From Dyadobacter sp. LHD-138 (GTDB taxonomy: Bacteria > Bacteroidota > Bacteroidia > Cytophagales > Spirosomataceae), in the NCBI RefSeq assembly GCF_030929615.1, contig NZ_JAVFVU010000001.1, positions 1 through 64,000 on the forward strand: 64,000 nucleotides of DNA. The letters are read 5' to 3'. The notes beneath the pieces are model-generated. The model did not search any database. It was not told the origin of the DNA and worked only from the letters and a program-made list of their open reading frames with translations. The translations under genes were made by a program, and so were the position numbers. The first letter of the stretch is position 1. Each line of letters starts with the position of its first letter. Below, piece by piece: positions 24,853 to 32,744 of the stretch.

Positions 24853-26985
24853 CTAACTCATTAACTGATACACTGCAAATGCCGAAACGTAAGCCAGCAC
24901 CATCAGATAACCCAGTTGTATAAGCGGCCATTTCCAGCCATGCGTTTCGCGGTAAACAACAGCAATGGTACTCATGCACATCATCGCGAAAACGTAAAAT
25001 ATCAGTAATGAATAACAGACAGCCGGTGTGTACATAACACCCCCAAGATCATTTTTCTCCTGCATAAGTCTTTCCTTAACGGTTAAAACATCTTCGGAAT
25101 CGCCGCTGATACTATAGATGGTCGCCATTGTTCCTACAAAAACCTCTCTTGCGGCAAAGGAAGCCAGCAATGCAATCCCGATTTTCCAGTCATACCCCAG
25201 CGGGCGGATTACCGGCTCAATAAATCTTCCGAAATTACCCGCATAAGAACTTTCCAGACGAGCCGAAGCAACTGCTGCAGCAACTTCTTCCTCCGGTGCC
25301 TGCGACATTGCGCGCACAGCCTGCTGCTCGGCTACTTCCATATGATCGCCCGGACCATAGGAAGACAAAACCCACAGGATAATTGAAATCGCTAAAATTA
25401 CTTTCCCGGCTTCCAGTACGAAAGATTTAACACTATCGTACATCATAAAACCGACATGTCCCCAGCGCGGCACTTTGTAAGTTGGCATTTCAAGCATGAA
25501 GTAACCGGGCTCTGTTCTTTTGATAAACAACGACAAAATCCAGGCGGAAGCTAATGCACCGCCCAGACCTAAAAAGTATAGTCCAAACAGAACCAGTCCC
25601 TGCATATTAAAAATGCCTAAAACCTTGGTCGAAGGAATAATCAGCGCAATTAAAATACTATAAATAGGCAGACGTGCCGAGCAGCTCATGATCGGTGTTA
25701 CCAGAATGGTAAGCAGTCTTTCGTGGCGGCTGCTGATGCTACGTGTCGTCATAATCGCCGGAACAGCGCAGGCTACGCCGGAAATCAACGGAACCACGCT
25801 ACGACCATTGAGCCCAAACCGCCGCATTACCTTATCCATGATCACCATAACCCTGGCCATATAACCGGATTCTTCCAGTATGGATACCAGGCCAAAAAGA
25901 ATGGCAATTTGCGGGATAAAAATAATGACGCCGCCAATACCAGCCAATACTCCATCCGTGATCAGGTCATTGAGAACACCTTTGGGCAAAACTTCCTTGA
26001 CCCATGAAATAAACGAAGCCGTGTTCTCGTCAAGCCAGTCCATCGGATAAGACGCCCAGGCAAAAATGGCTTGAAAAATAACCATCAAAATCAATGCAAA
26101 CGTGACATAACCCCAAAGCGGATGCAGCAGGATTTTATCCAGTTTTCTTGTCCAGAGCGGTTGTTCGGTTGCCCCTTCCGACTTAACGGATTTTTCAACA
26201 ATGGGTTTGATTGTTTTGTAACGTGCAATGGTTTCGTCGGCTAAAAAACCAGTTTCATCAAACGCATATTTCTCAATCAGCGAATCCAGTTTTGCCCTGA
26301 CCGGCTGCGCCAGAAATGAAAAATTATCATGTTGGCATACATATTGTAACGCAACATAGTCATTATCAAGCGCATGAAGCGCTCTCACTTCTTCAATAAG
26401 CGCAGGTTCATTTCCTTTCGGAACATAAAAATACTTCTGGGCAGGCTTTTCCGTTTTTTCTACAACCTGACGAATCGCCTGTTGTAAACCAGGAATCCCT
26501 TCGCTCGTCCTCGCATTTATTTTAACCACCGGAACATTCAGCTGCATCGCCAATTGGACCGCATTAACCGTCAATTTCATGCTGGCAGCCACATCAAGCA
26601 TATTCAATGCCAGAATGGTCGGGATTCCCAGGTCACTTATTTCAGTAAAAAGAAGAAGATTTCTCTGAAGATTGGAAGCATCCACCACCACAACCACCAC
26701 TGCGGGATGATCCGGATGCTTTGGGTTTGCAAGGATATCCATCACCACACCTTCATCGGCTGATTTTGGATACACGCTATAAGTCCCGGGAAGGTCCACC
26801 ACGGTTACGTCCCTGTCGGCACTGCCGTTGGAGCCGGCCAGGCGAAATGTCCCTGATTTTTTTTCTACTGTAACACCCGGAAAGTTTCCTGTTTTCTGTC
26901 GTAAGCCTGTTAACGCATTAAATAAAGTTGATTTTCCAGCATTCGGGTTTCCTACGAGGGCTATTTTAATATTTTCCTGTTTCAA
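24853..26985 (-). CDS. feoB: ferrous iron transporter FeoB
   Basis: FeoB imports Fe(II) across the inner membrane. The N-terminal G domain has G1 GNPNAGKST (residues 12-20), G3 DLPGTYS and G4 NMLD. The membrane part contains several helices and the conserved gates SGVACAVPAIMTTR and MSCSARLPIYSIL. At 710 residues it is full length and not fused to FeoA. feoA lies 29 bp upstream in the same direction, so they form a feoAB operon. Expression is probably iron or oxygen dependent, though I see no clear Fur box. Confidence 0.95.
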   Translation of the reverse strand: MKQENIKIALVGNPNAGKSTLFNALTGLRQKTGNFPGVTVEKKSGTFRLAGSNGSADRDVTVVDLPGTYSVYPKSADEGVVMDILANPKHPDHPAVVVVVVDASNLQRNLLLFTEISDLGIPTILALNMLDVAASMKLTVNAVQLAMQLNVPVVKINARTSEGIPGLQQAIRQVVEKTEKPAQKYFYVPKGNEPALIEEVRALHALDNDYVALQYVCQHDNFSFLAQPVRAKLDSLIEKYAFDETGFLADETIARYKTIKPIVEKSVKSEGATEQPLWTRKLDKILLHPLWGYVTFALILMVIFQAIFAWASYPMDWLDENTASFISWVKEVLPKGVLNDLITDGVLAGIGGVIIFIPQIAILFGLVSILEESGYMARVMVIMDKVMRRFGLNGRSVVPLISGVACAVPAIMTTRSISSRHERLLTILVTPIMSCSARLPIYSILIALIIPSTKVLGIFNMQGLVLFGLYFLGLGGALASAWILSLFIKRTEPGYFMLEMPTYKVPRWGHVGFMMYDSVKSFVLEAGKVILAISIILWVLSSYGPGDHMEVAEQQAVRAMSQAPEEEVAAAVASARLESSYAGNFGRFIEPVIRPLGYDWKIGIALLASFAAREVFVGTMATIYSISGDSEDVLTVKERLMQEKNDLGGVMYTPAVCYSLLIFYVFAMMCMSTIAVVYRETHGWKWPLIQLGYLMVLAYVSAFAVYQLMS

Positions 26986-27014
26986 TTGTAAAGCAAAATA
27001 GAACGAGAAACGAA

Positions 27015-27242
27015 TTATTCAATTTCAATTGTTGAAGCTTCGTTTAAGCGTAAAGATAAAGAATAACAACCACCTACATTTATACAAATTGGATCACCCA
27101 AAGGGGCAACCGCATCCAGACGCACTTCACAACCTGGCACACATCCCATCTCCAATAATTTCAAAGACATTACACGATCCGTAAAAGATCTTATAATCGC
27201 CTTCTCCCCTTTTTGAAGCTGCGAAACAGTACGAACCGACAT
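27015..27242 (-). CDS. feoA: ferrous iron transport protein A
   Basis: A 75-residue SH3-like protein that assists FeoB. The family pattern is clear: VSQLQKGEKAIIRSF, then RVMSLKLLEMGCVPGCEVRL and APLGDPICINVGGCYSLSLR. It is the first gene of the feoAB operon and is preceded by a plausible promoter (27275-27305). Confidence 0.93.
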   Translation of the reverse strand: MSVRTVSQLQKGEKAIIRSFTDRVMSLKLLEMGCVPGCEVRLDAVAPLGDPICINVGGCYSLSLRLNEASTIEIE

Positions 27243-27274
27243 ATTAGCTTATTTAGATTAAATATACGTAAGTG

Positions 27275-27305
27275 CAAATTAAGCATTCTCAGCCCGTAAT
27301 TCAAA
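27275..27305 (-). promoter_or_regulatory. promoter of feoAB
   Basis: On the minus strand TTTG (27302-27305), 19 nt, then TTAATTTG (27275-27282, one mismatch to TAnnTTTG). The start would be about 25 nt upstream of feoA. Confidence 0.55.
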
Positions 27306-27390
27306 TAGTTAGGCTTATGATTTATACAAAGACTACTATAAATCATTCAAAAACATCCCATTTTTATTATTACCCATCGCTTTTGTGTCG

Positions 27391-27398
27391 TACTTTTG
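27391..27398 (+). promoter_or_regulatory. -7 element upstream of the ccm operon
   Basis: TACTTTTG is a perfect TAnnTTTG box 102 nt upstream of ccmB. A -33 TTTG is not evident at the right distance, so confidence is moderate. Confidence 0.45.
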
Positions 27399-27461
27399 TA
27401 GCGTGAAGCAAGAAACAGCGTGCTGAACAGAAATCGAAAGATAAGAATAAAATAATCACGG

Positions 27462-27498
27462 TGCCGAAAGCCTGATGCTGACTGCCGATAGCCAATAG
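27462..27498. repeat. GCCGAAAGCC-type intergenic repeat before ccmB
   Basis: Contains TGCCGAAAGCCTGATGC and TGCCGATAGCCAATAG and ends 2 nt before the TTG start of ccmB. Related units are at 42705-42736 and 62125-62154. Confidence 0.45.
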
Positions 27499-27500
27499 TA

Positions 27501-28163
27501 TTGAACGAGATCAAAACCCTCATCTGGAAAGAAGTGACGCTGGAATGGCGACAAAAATATGCTCTGAGTGGTATGTTGCTTTACGTAGTATCCACAGTAT
27601 TTGTTTGTTACCTTAGTTTCAACCTCCGTCGTGGTCAGCTCACGCCTATTGTCTGGAATACGATTTTCTGGATTATTATTCTTTTTACAGCAGTGAATGC
27701 AATAGCAAAAAGTTTTTCTCAGGAACGACACGGACGGCTGATTTACTATTACAACCTATGCAGTCCGCAGGCGATCATTGTGTCAAAAATCATTTACAAT
27801 TCGCTGATCATGCTGCTGCTTTCGGGAATCGGTTTTGGATTTTACGCATTTGTGATGGGCAATCCGGTTCAGGATGTGGGATTGTATCTGATATGTATTG
27901 TATTGTCCGCCATTGGATTTGCATCGGTTCTTACGCTGGTAGCTGGCATTGCCTCGAAAGCCGATAATAATGCCACGTTGATGGCCGTGCTAAGTTTTCC
28001 GATCATCCTTCCGATGCTTCTGATGACGATCCGGCTCGCTAAAAATGCGATGGATGGGTTGGACTGGAGTGTCAGCATGGATGAGATCACAACACTGCTG
28101 GCGATAGACGTAATTGTCGTCACGCTGAGCTGTCTTCTTTTTCCTTTTTTGTGGAGAAGCTGA
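27501..28163 (+). CDS. ccmB: heme exporter CcmB
   Basis: CcmB is the membrane subunit of the CcmABCD complex, which hands heme to CcmE for cytochrome c maturation. The 220-residue protein has six predicted membrane helices and the family motifs LIWKEVTLEWRQKYALSG at the N-terminus and SFSQERHGRLIYYYNLCSP. The start is TTG, which gives the normal N-terminus. An intergenic repeat ends 2 nt before it. No ccmA is adjacent, because the upstream gene is feoA on the other strand. It begins the operon ccmB-C-D-E-F. Confidence 0.9.
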   Translation: MNEIKTLIWKEVTLEWRQKYALSGMLLYVVSTVFVCYLSFNLRRGQLTPIVWNTIFWIIILFTAVNAIAKSFSQERHGRLIYYYNLCSPQAIIVSKIIYNSLIMLLLSGIGFGFYAFVMGNPVQDVGLYLICIVLSAIGFASVLTLVAGIASKADNNATLMAVLSFPIILPMLLMTIRLAKNAMDGLDWSVSMDEITTLLAIDVIVVTLSCLLFPFLWRS

Positions 28164-28227
28164 TAACACCTGACAACACACTATAACGCCTGAATAAACA
28201 GTTTACAGTACCCTATTATTTTAAGCA

Positions 28228-28911
28228 ATGAGAAAAATTTGGTGGAAAATCCTCTGTATTATAATCATATTCTATGTGATCGTCATGGGGTTTATGGGCC
28301 CCGTCCCGCACTTGCACATCCTCAACGAAACGATTAGGAATACCTATTTCCATGTTGCTTTGTGGCTTGCGATGACAATATTACTGTTTACAGCGATGAT
28401 ATTCTCCGTTAAATATTTGCGGGCAGGACGTATAGGAGACGATGATGTAGCCAGTGAACTTACCAAATCAGCCATTTTCTTTGGTATTTTAGGGTGTGTT
28501 ACCGGATCAGCATGGGCTAATTTCAGCTGGGGAGATCCATGGCCAAATGATCCGAAATTGAACAGCGCCGCAGTTTGCCTACTAATCTATTTTGCCTATC
28601 TCTTATTAAGAAGTTCATTTGAGGATGAACAGCGTCGTGCAAGAATATCGGCGGTGTACAATATATTTGCCTTCGCCGTTTTTATTCCGATTATTTATAT
28701 TCTTCCCAGGCTAACAGATTCCCTGCACCCTGGCAGCGGGGGAAACAACACCTTTGGTTCTTTCGATTTTGACAACAATATCCGAAAAGTATTTTATCCG
28801 GCAATCATCGGATATATTCTGCTGGGTATGTGGCTTGCCGAACTGCGAATCAGGATTAAAGTGATCAAGCGGGTTAAGGAAGAAGAGTTTATTGAAAACA
28901 ACAGAAAATAA
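28228..28911 (+). CDS. ccmC: heme exporter CcmC
   Basis: CcmC binds heme with its periplasmic WWD domain and forms holo-CcmE. The 227-residue protein has six membrane helices. Its tryptophan-rich segment SAWANFSWGDPWPNDPK is a shortened version of the WGxxWxWDxRLT motif, followed by AVCLLIYFAYLLLR. The flanking histidines (PVPHLHILNE near residue 28 and SLHPGSGG near 170) fit heme ligands. It lies 64 bp after ccmB. Some databases would call it CcsA/CcmC. Confidence 0.88.
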   Translation: MRKIWWKILCIIIIFYVIVMGFMGPVPHLHILNETIRNTYFHVALWLAMTILLFTAMIFSVKYLRAGRIGDDDVASELTKSAIFFGILGCVTGSAWANFSWGDPWPNDPKLNSAAVCLLIYFAYLLLRSSFEDEQRRARISAVYNIFAFAVFIPIIYILPRLTDSLHPGSGGNNTFGSFDFDNNIRKVFYPAIIGYILLGMWLAELRIRIKVIKRVKEEEFIENNRK

Positions 28912-28981
28912 TTACCCGCTAAAAAATTGCAAAGCCAGAGTAAACATTTCAAATCAAAAATTCGTTAAGAATTCAGTCTGT

Positions 28982-29221
28982 ATGAATACCATGAAAAGAG
29001 TTTCCTTATTATTTCTATATCTGATCTTTCTGTCAGGAAATTTGTTTGCACAAGCGACGGCCGATCCTGACTATGTCCCGATGGCCGATAAAATGCGCGA
29101 AGACGGAAAGATCTGGGTTGTCGTATTGGTGGTTGCTCTCGTTTTTGCCGGCATTGCAATCAATATGCTTAGAATCGATTTCAAGCTTAGGAAAATAGAA
29201 AAAGAATTAAATATCAAGTAA
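28982..29221 (+). CDS. CcmD-like small membrane protein
   Basis: The 79-residue product starts with a signal-like segment (MKRVSLLFLYLIFLSGNLFAQ) and has one transmembrane helix (VVVLVVALVFAGIAINML). A basic tail RIDFKLRKIEKELNIK follows. One helix with a basic C-terminus, next to ccmC and ccmE, is the pattern of CcmD, which releases holo-CcmE from CcmABC. The signal-like first half is a Bacteroidota feature. Start codons at 28982 and 28991 are both possible. Confidence 0.75.
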   Translation: MNTMKRVSLLFLYLIFLSGNLFAQATADPDYVPMADKMREDGKIWVVVLVVALVFAGIAINMLRIDFKLRKIEKELNIK

Positions 29222-29226
29222 TTAGT

Positions 29227-29661
29227 ATGAAAAAGATCCAAATATTCGGTCTCATCATTATTGCCGTGGCGATTGGAATTATTGTTTCAACTGCGGGCGA
29301 TGCCAGTACCTATGTTGATTTTGGGAAAGCAAAAGAAATGGCTGACAACGGTGATACCGAAAGTATTCACGTGGTTGGCAAATTACCAAAAAATGCAGCG
29401 GGACAGATCGTGGATATGCAATACCATCCTGAAATCGACCCGAATTATTTTGAGTTTTCCTTGGTTGACAATAAAAACATGGTCCAGAAAGTGGTGTACA
29501 GAAGTACAAAGCCACAGGACTTTGACAAATCTGAACAGGTTGTTGTTGTAGGAAAAATGGAGAACGGCACATTTTCAGCAGAAAAAATCCTGATGAAATG
29601 TCCTTCTAAATACGAAAACGGCAAAATGGAAACCACAGAGGCAACCGCATCAAAATCATGA
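29227..29661 (+). CDS. ccmE: heme chaperone CcmE, CxxxY variant
   Basis: CcmE is a periplasmic OB-fold protein that carries heme covalently from CcmC to CcmF. It has one N-terminal anchor (GLIIIAVAIGIIVST) and the OB-fold strands (IHVVGKLP, FEFSLVDNKN, QVVVVGKM, FSAEKILMK). The classical heme-binding motif is HxxxY. Here the position reads CPSKY (Cys125, Tyr129), so a cysteine replaces the histidine. Such CxxxY CcmE proteins are known from Desulfovibrio-type and archaeal Ccm systems lacking CcmG and CcmH. The stop overlaps the ccmF start by 4 bp. Confidence 0.9.
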   Translation: MKKIQIFGLIIIAVAIGIIVSTAGDASTYVDFGKAKEMADNGDTESIHVVGKLPKNAAGQIVDMQYHPEIDPNYFEFSLVDNKNMVQKVVYRSTKPQDFDKSEQVVVVGKMENGTFSAEKILMKCPSKYENGKMETTEATASKS

Positions 29662-32252
29662 TTCATACTACCATTGGAAGTGCAGGTCACCTGCTGACAA
29701 TTATCGCATTTGCTTCCGCCTTACTGGCGACTTTTGCTTATTTCAAGGCAGGGCTCTCGGGCACTCCCCTGAATGAAATCTCATCCTGGAAAAAATACGC
29801 CAGAACCGTTTTCACCATTCATGCGGTGGCAGTTTTTGGCATTGTTTTCTCCCTTTACTGGATTATTGGAAATCATTATTTCGAATATCATTACGCCTGG
29901 AAAAACTCATCGCTTTCCCTGCCAACCGGATATACCATATCCAGTTTCTGGCAGGATCAGGAAGGTAGTTTCCTTTTGTGGATTTTCTGGAACGTAGTAC
30001 TGGGGGGCATTCTGATCTTCTCAAACCGTTCATGGGAAGCACCGGTCATGACCGTTTTCGCTTTGGTTCAGGCGTTTTTAACTTCGATGATCCTTGGTGT
30101 TGTAATCCCAGGGCTTGATTTAAAAATCGGTTCTACCCCATTCCTTTTAATGAAGGAAGTAATGCCGGATCTACCCGTTTACAAAATGGACCCGAATTTC
30201 ATTGCCAAAGACGGTAACGGCCTGAACCCGCTTTTGCAGAACTACTGGATGGTTATTCACCCGCCTACTTTGTTCCTTGGCTTTGCTACGACACTGATTC
30301 CATTCTCTTTTGCTATCGCGGGTTTATGGACAAAAAAAATACAGGATTGGGTTCGCCCGGCTTTGCCATGGGCCTTATTTTCTGCCTTGATTCTTGGAGT
30401 CGGTATTTTAATGGGTGCCTACTGGGCCTATGAAACCTTAAACTTCGGTAGCTACTGGAGCTGGGATCCGGTTGAAAACTCTTCCATCGTTCCCTGGTTG
30501 ATTCTGATCGCTGCAATTCACACGATGATCATTGCGAGAAGAAATGCAACGGCACTCAAAACTTCATTTATATTAACGATTGCAACCTTTATCCTGATCC
30601 TTTATTCCACGTTCATGACACGTAGCGGGGTTTTAGGAAATGCATCGGTTCACTCGTTTACAGATTTAGGATTATCGGGCCAGCTGCTGATTTATCTAAT
30701 GACTTTCACCATTGTTGCCATCGGATTATTGGTTTACCGCTGGAAAGAACTTCCTTCGGATGAGGAAGAAGTTTCAACTTATTCTCAGGAATTCTGGATC
30801 TTTATCGGCGCGACCCTGCTTTGTCTTTCCGGTTTCCAGATCTTGGCAACGACCTCAATCCCGGTTTACAACAAAATTGCTGAATTCTTTGGAGGTGTGC
30901 TAAACATGGCACTTCCGGCCGATCAGATTGGTCACTATAACAAATTCCAGCTTTGGTTCTTCTCGCTGATTATCGTTCTGACGGGTGTTGGACAGTATTT
31001 CTGGTGGAAGCGTGTAGGCAAGGATAAATTGCAAGCTTTATACAATCCTTTGCTGGTTGCTTTGCTCATCAGCGCAGCGGTAATTACTTATCAGGGCGTT
31101 AAAGAAATTCAGTACATCGTATTATTGACCACGTCCATTTTTGCGATTGTTTCCAACGGAGCTATTCTGTTCCAGATTATTAAAGGAAACTACAATTTGT
31201 CAGGTGGCGCCGTTACCCATATTGGTGTGGCTTTGATGCTGATCGGTATCTTGTTTTCGTCTGCTTATACCAAGGTGGTTTCGATCAATAACTCCGGTTT
31301 GATGATTTCACGCAGCGCAGAATTTACCAATAACGACAACAAAGAGAACAAGGAAAACATAACGCTTTGGTTAAATAAACCTGAAAAAATGGGCGATTAT
31401 ATGTTAACCTGGCGTGATGTGCGTGTAGAACCACGCCATATTCCTGAATATATTCCAAAGAGTTGGGTGGATATGATCGAAAACGATTTCCATGCCGTAG
31501 CGCTTAGAGATATCGTTGTCAACGAGAAAAAGTACTATGCCAAAGGAGATACGCTGGAAATTTTCCCGGAAAACTTCTATTACGAGATCGAATACCGCGA
31601 GCCTTCGGGACGTGTATTTAACCTTTTCCCGCGTGCACAGATCAACCCGAGAATGGGGCTTGTTTCTTCACCGGACATTCAGCGCAAGCTTGATAAAGAT
31701 TTGTACACCTATGTTTCGATGGTAACCAATCCAACTGCCGAGCCGGTTTGGAGCCCGACTGAAAACTTTACCATCAGCATGCGTGATACGTTCTTTGTCA
31801 ATGATTACGTGGCCGTTCTGGATAATGTGGTACGTACGGAAGAAGTGGAAGGCATTAAACTTGGTGAAGGGGATGCTGCCGTTAAAGCGGTTATCCGCGT
31901 ACTGGATAAAGACAATGAATACGTGATCACGCCTTCGTTTGTAATCCGTGACCGTCTGGTGGCACGTAAACCGGAGGTTAACAAGGATCTTGGTTTCCGT
32001 GTACAATTCCAGGAAATCGATCCGGCTACCGGCAAGTTTACCTTTGCTGTCAATACAACACAGCGTGATTTTATTGTCATGAAAGCGACTGAAAAACCAT
32101 TGATCAACATTCTCTGGATTGGAACATTCGTACTCGTGATCGGTTTTATCATGGCAACCATTCGCCGCTTCAAAGACTTTATCAAAATGCGTGATAAGGA
32201 GCATGCAGAAGCAAACAAGACAAAAACGAAGAGAACACCAGCGGCTGTATAA
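29658..32252 (+). CDS. ccmF: cytochrome c heme lyase CcmF
   Basis: CcmF joins heme from CcmE to apocytochrome c. The 864-residue protein has many membrane helices, the conserved HPPTLFLGFA histidine loop, the WWD domain GSYWSWDPVENSSIVPWL and TFMTRSGVL. It is longer than E. coli CcmF (about 650 residues), with an extended periplasmic C-terminal domain of roughly 280 residues before a last helix (INILWIGTFVLVIGFIMATI). No CcmG, CcmH or CcmI gene follows in this window. The operon ends with a very strong terminator. Confidence 0.93.
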   Translation: MIHTTIGSAGHLLTIIAFASALLATFAYFKAGLSGTPLNEISSWKKYARTVFTIHAVAVFGIVFSLYWIIGNHYFEYHYAWKNSSLSLPTGYTISSFWQDQEGSFLLWIFWNVVLGGILIFSNRSWEAPVMTVFALVQAFLTSMILGVVIPGLDLKIGSTPFLLMKEVMPDLPVYKMDPNFIAKDGNGLNPLLQNYWMVIHPPTLFLGFATTLIPFSFAIAGLWTKKIQDWVRPALPWALFSALILGVGILMGAYWAYETLNFGSYWSWDPVENSSIVPWLILIAAIHTMIIARRNATALKTSFILTIATFILILYSTFMTRSGVLGNASVHSFTDLGLSGQLLIYLMTFTIVAIGLLVYRWKELPSDEEEVSTYSQEFWIFIGATLLCLSGFQILATTSIPVYNKIAEFFGGVLNMALPADQIGHYNKFQLWFFSLIIVLTGVGQYFWWKRVGKDKLQALYNPLLVALLISAAVITYQGVKEIQYIVLLTTSIFAIVSNGAILFQIIKGNYNLSGGAVTHIGVALMLIGILFSSAYTKVVSINNSGLMISRSAEFTNNDNKENKENITLWLNKPEKMGDYMLTWRDVRVEPRHIPEYIPKSWVDMIENDFHAVALRDIVVNEKKYYAKGDTLEIFPENFYYEIEYREPSGRVFNLFPRAQINPRMGLVSSPDIQRKLDKDLYTYVSMVTNPTAEPVWSPTENFTISMRDTFFVNDYVAVLDNVVRTEEVEGIKLGEGDAAVKAVIRVLDKDNEYVITPSFVIRDRLVARKPEVNKDLGFRVQFQEIDPATGKFTFAVNTTQRDFIVMKATEKPLINILWIGTFVLVIGFIMATIRRFKDFIKMRDKEHAEANKTKTKRTPAAV

Positions 32253-32265
32253 ATACGGTTCGTCA

Positions 32266-32312
32266 GGCATAAAAAAATCCGGTCGATTCAGTCGACCGGA
32301 TTTTTTTATGCC
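32266..32312. terminator. 21-bp perfect inverted-repeat terminator after ccmF
   Basis: Arms 32266-32286 and 32292-32312 are perfectly complementary over 21 bp (ends GGCAT/ATGCC, core ATCCGGTCGA) around the 5-nt loop TTCAG. Both strands have A- or T-tracts. It separates the convergent ccmF and the small secreted-protein gene. Confidence 0.85.
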
Positions 32313-32324
32313 GCTATCTCAACC

Positions 32325-32741
32325 CTAATTCGCTTTAATATTTTTATCAACCTTCGGATCAAAGGCACGATACTTTGATTTATAGTACACAATTTCATCC
32401 GCATACACTTTGAAACTCGTTTCCGGACACTCTTTTTGAACCTCACTGAGCTTATACGTGGCGAGTTTTTCATCCAGTTGCCAGAACAAATGCTGCGTGT
32501 AAGACTCAAAGTCCTGATCCAATACCTTCTGTAAATTTTTTATCCCGATCACACCTTTTTCCAACCCAGGCATCAGCTGCACCTGATCGAGCTGCTCACT
32601 GCTAAAACGGAAACGCTGAAATTCCGTATTATCTTTTCTCAGTTTGTCTGCTTCACGAAAAGTATCCGTCAATAACTTACATGGCTGCGCGTAGGCAATA
32701 TTGGCCAGCAAAACCAGGCAAAAAATATAACCCACCTTCAT
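32325..32741 (-). CDS. small secreted hypothetical protein
   Basis: 138 residues with a clear signal peptide, MKVGYIFCLVLLANIAYAQ, followed by a helical charged body with two cysteines (CKLL and KECPET) that could form a disulfide. It starts 3 nt after the stop of the TonB-dependent receptor gene, so the two are almost certainly co-transcribed and probably translationally coupled. I do not recognise a family. A periplasmic partner of the receptor is a reasonable inference. Confidence 0.7.
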   Translation of the reverse strand: MKVGYIFCLVLLANIAYAQPCKLLTDTFREADKLRKDNTEFQRFRFSSEQLDQVQLMPGLEKGVIGIKNLQKVLDQDFESYTQHLFWQLDEKLATYKLSEVQKECPETSFKVYADEIVYYKSKYRAFDPKVDKNIKAN

Positions 32742-32744
32742 AAA

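Noticed and set aside
28892..28981. N-terminal extension of the CcmD-like protein overlapping ccmC
   Set aside because: It would put 30 non-hydrophobic residues before the signal-like segment and overlap ccmC. The ATG at 28982 or 28991 fits better.
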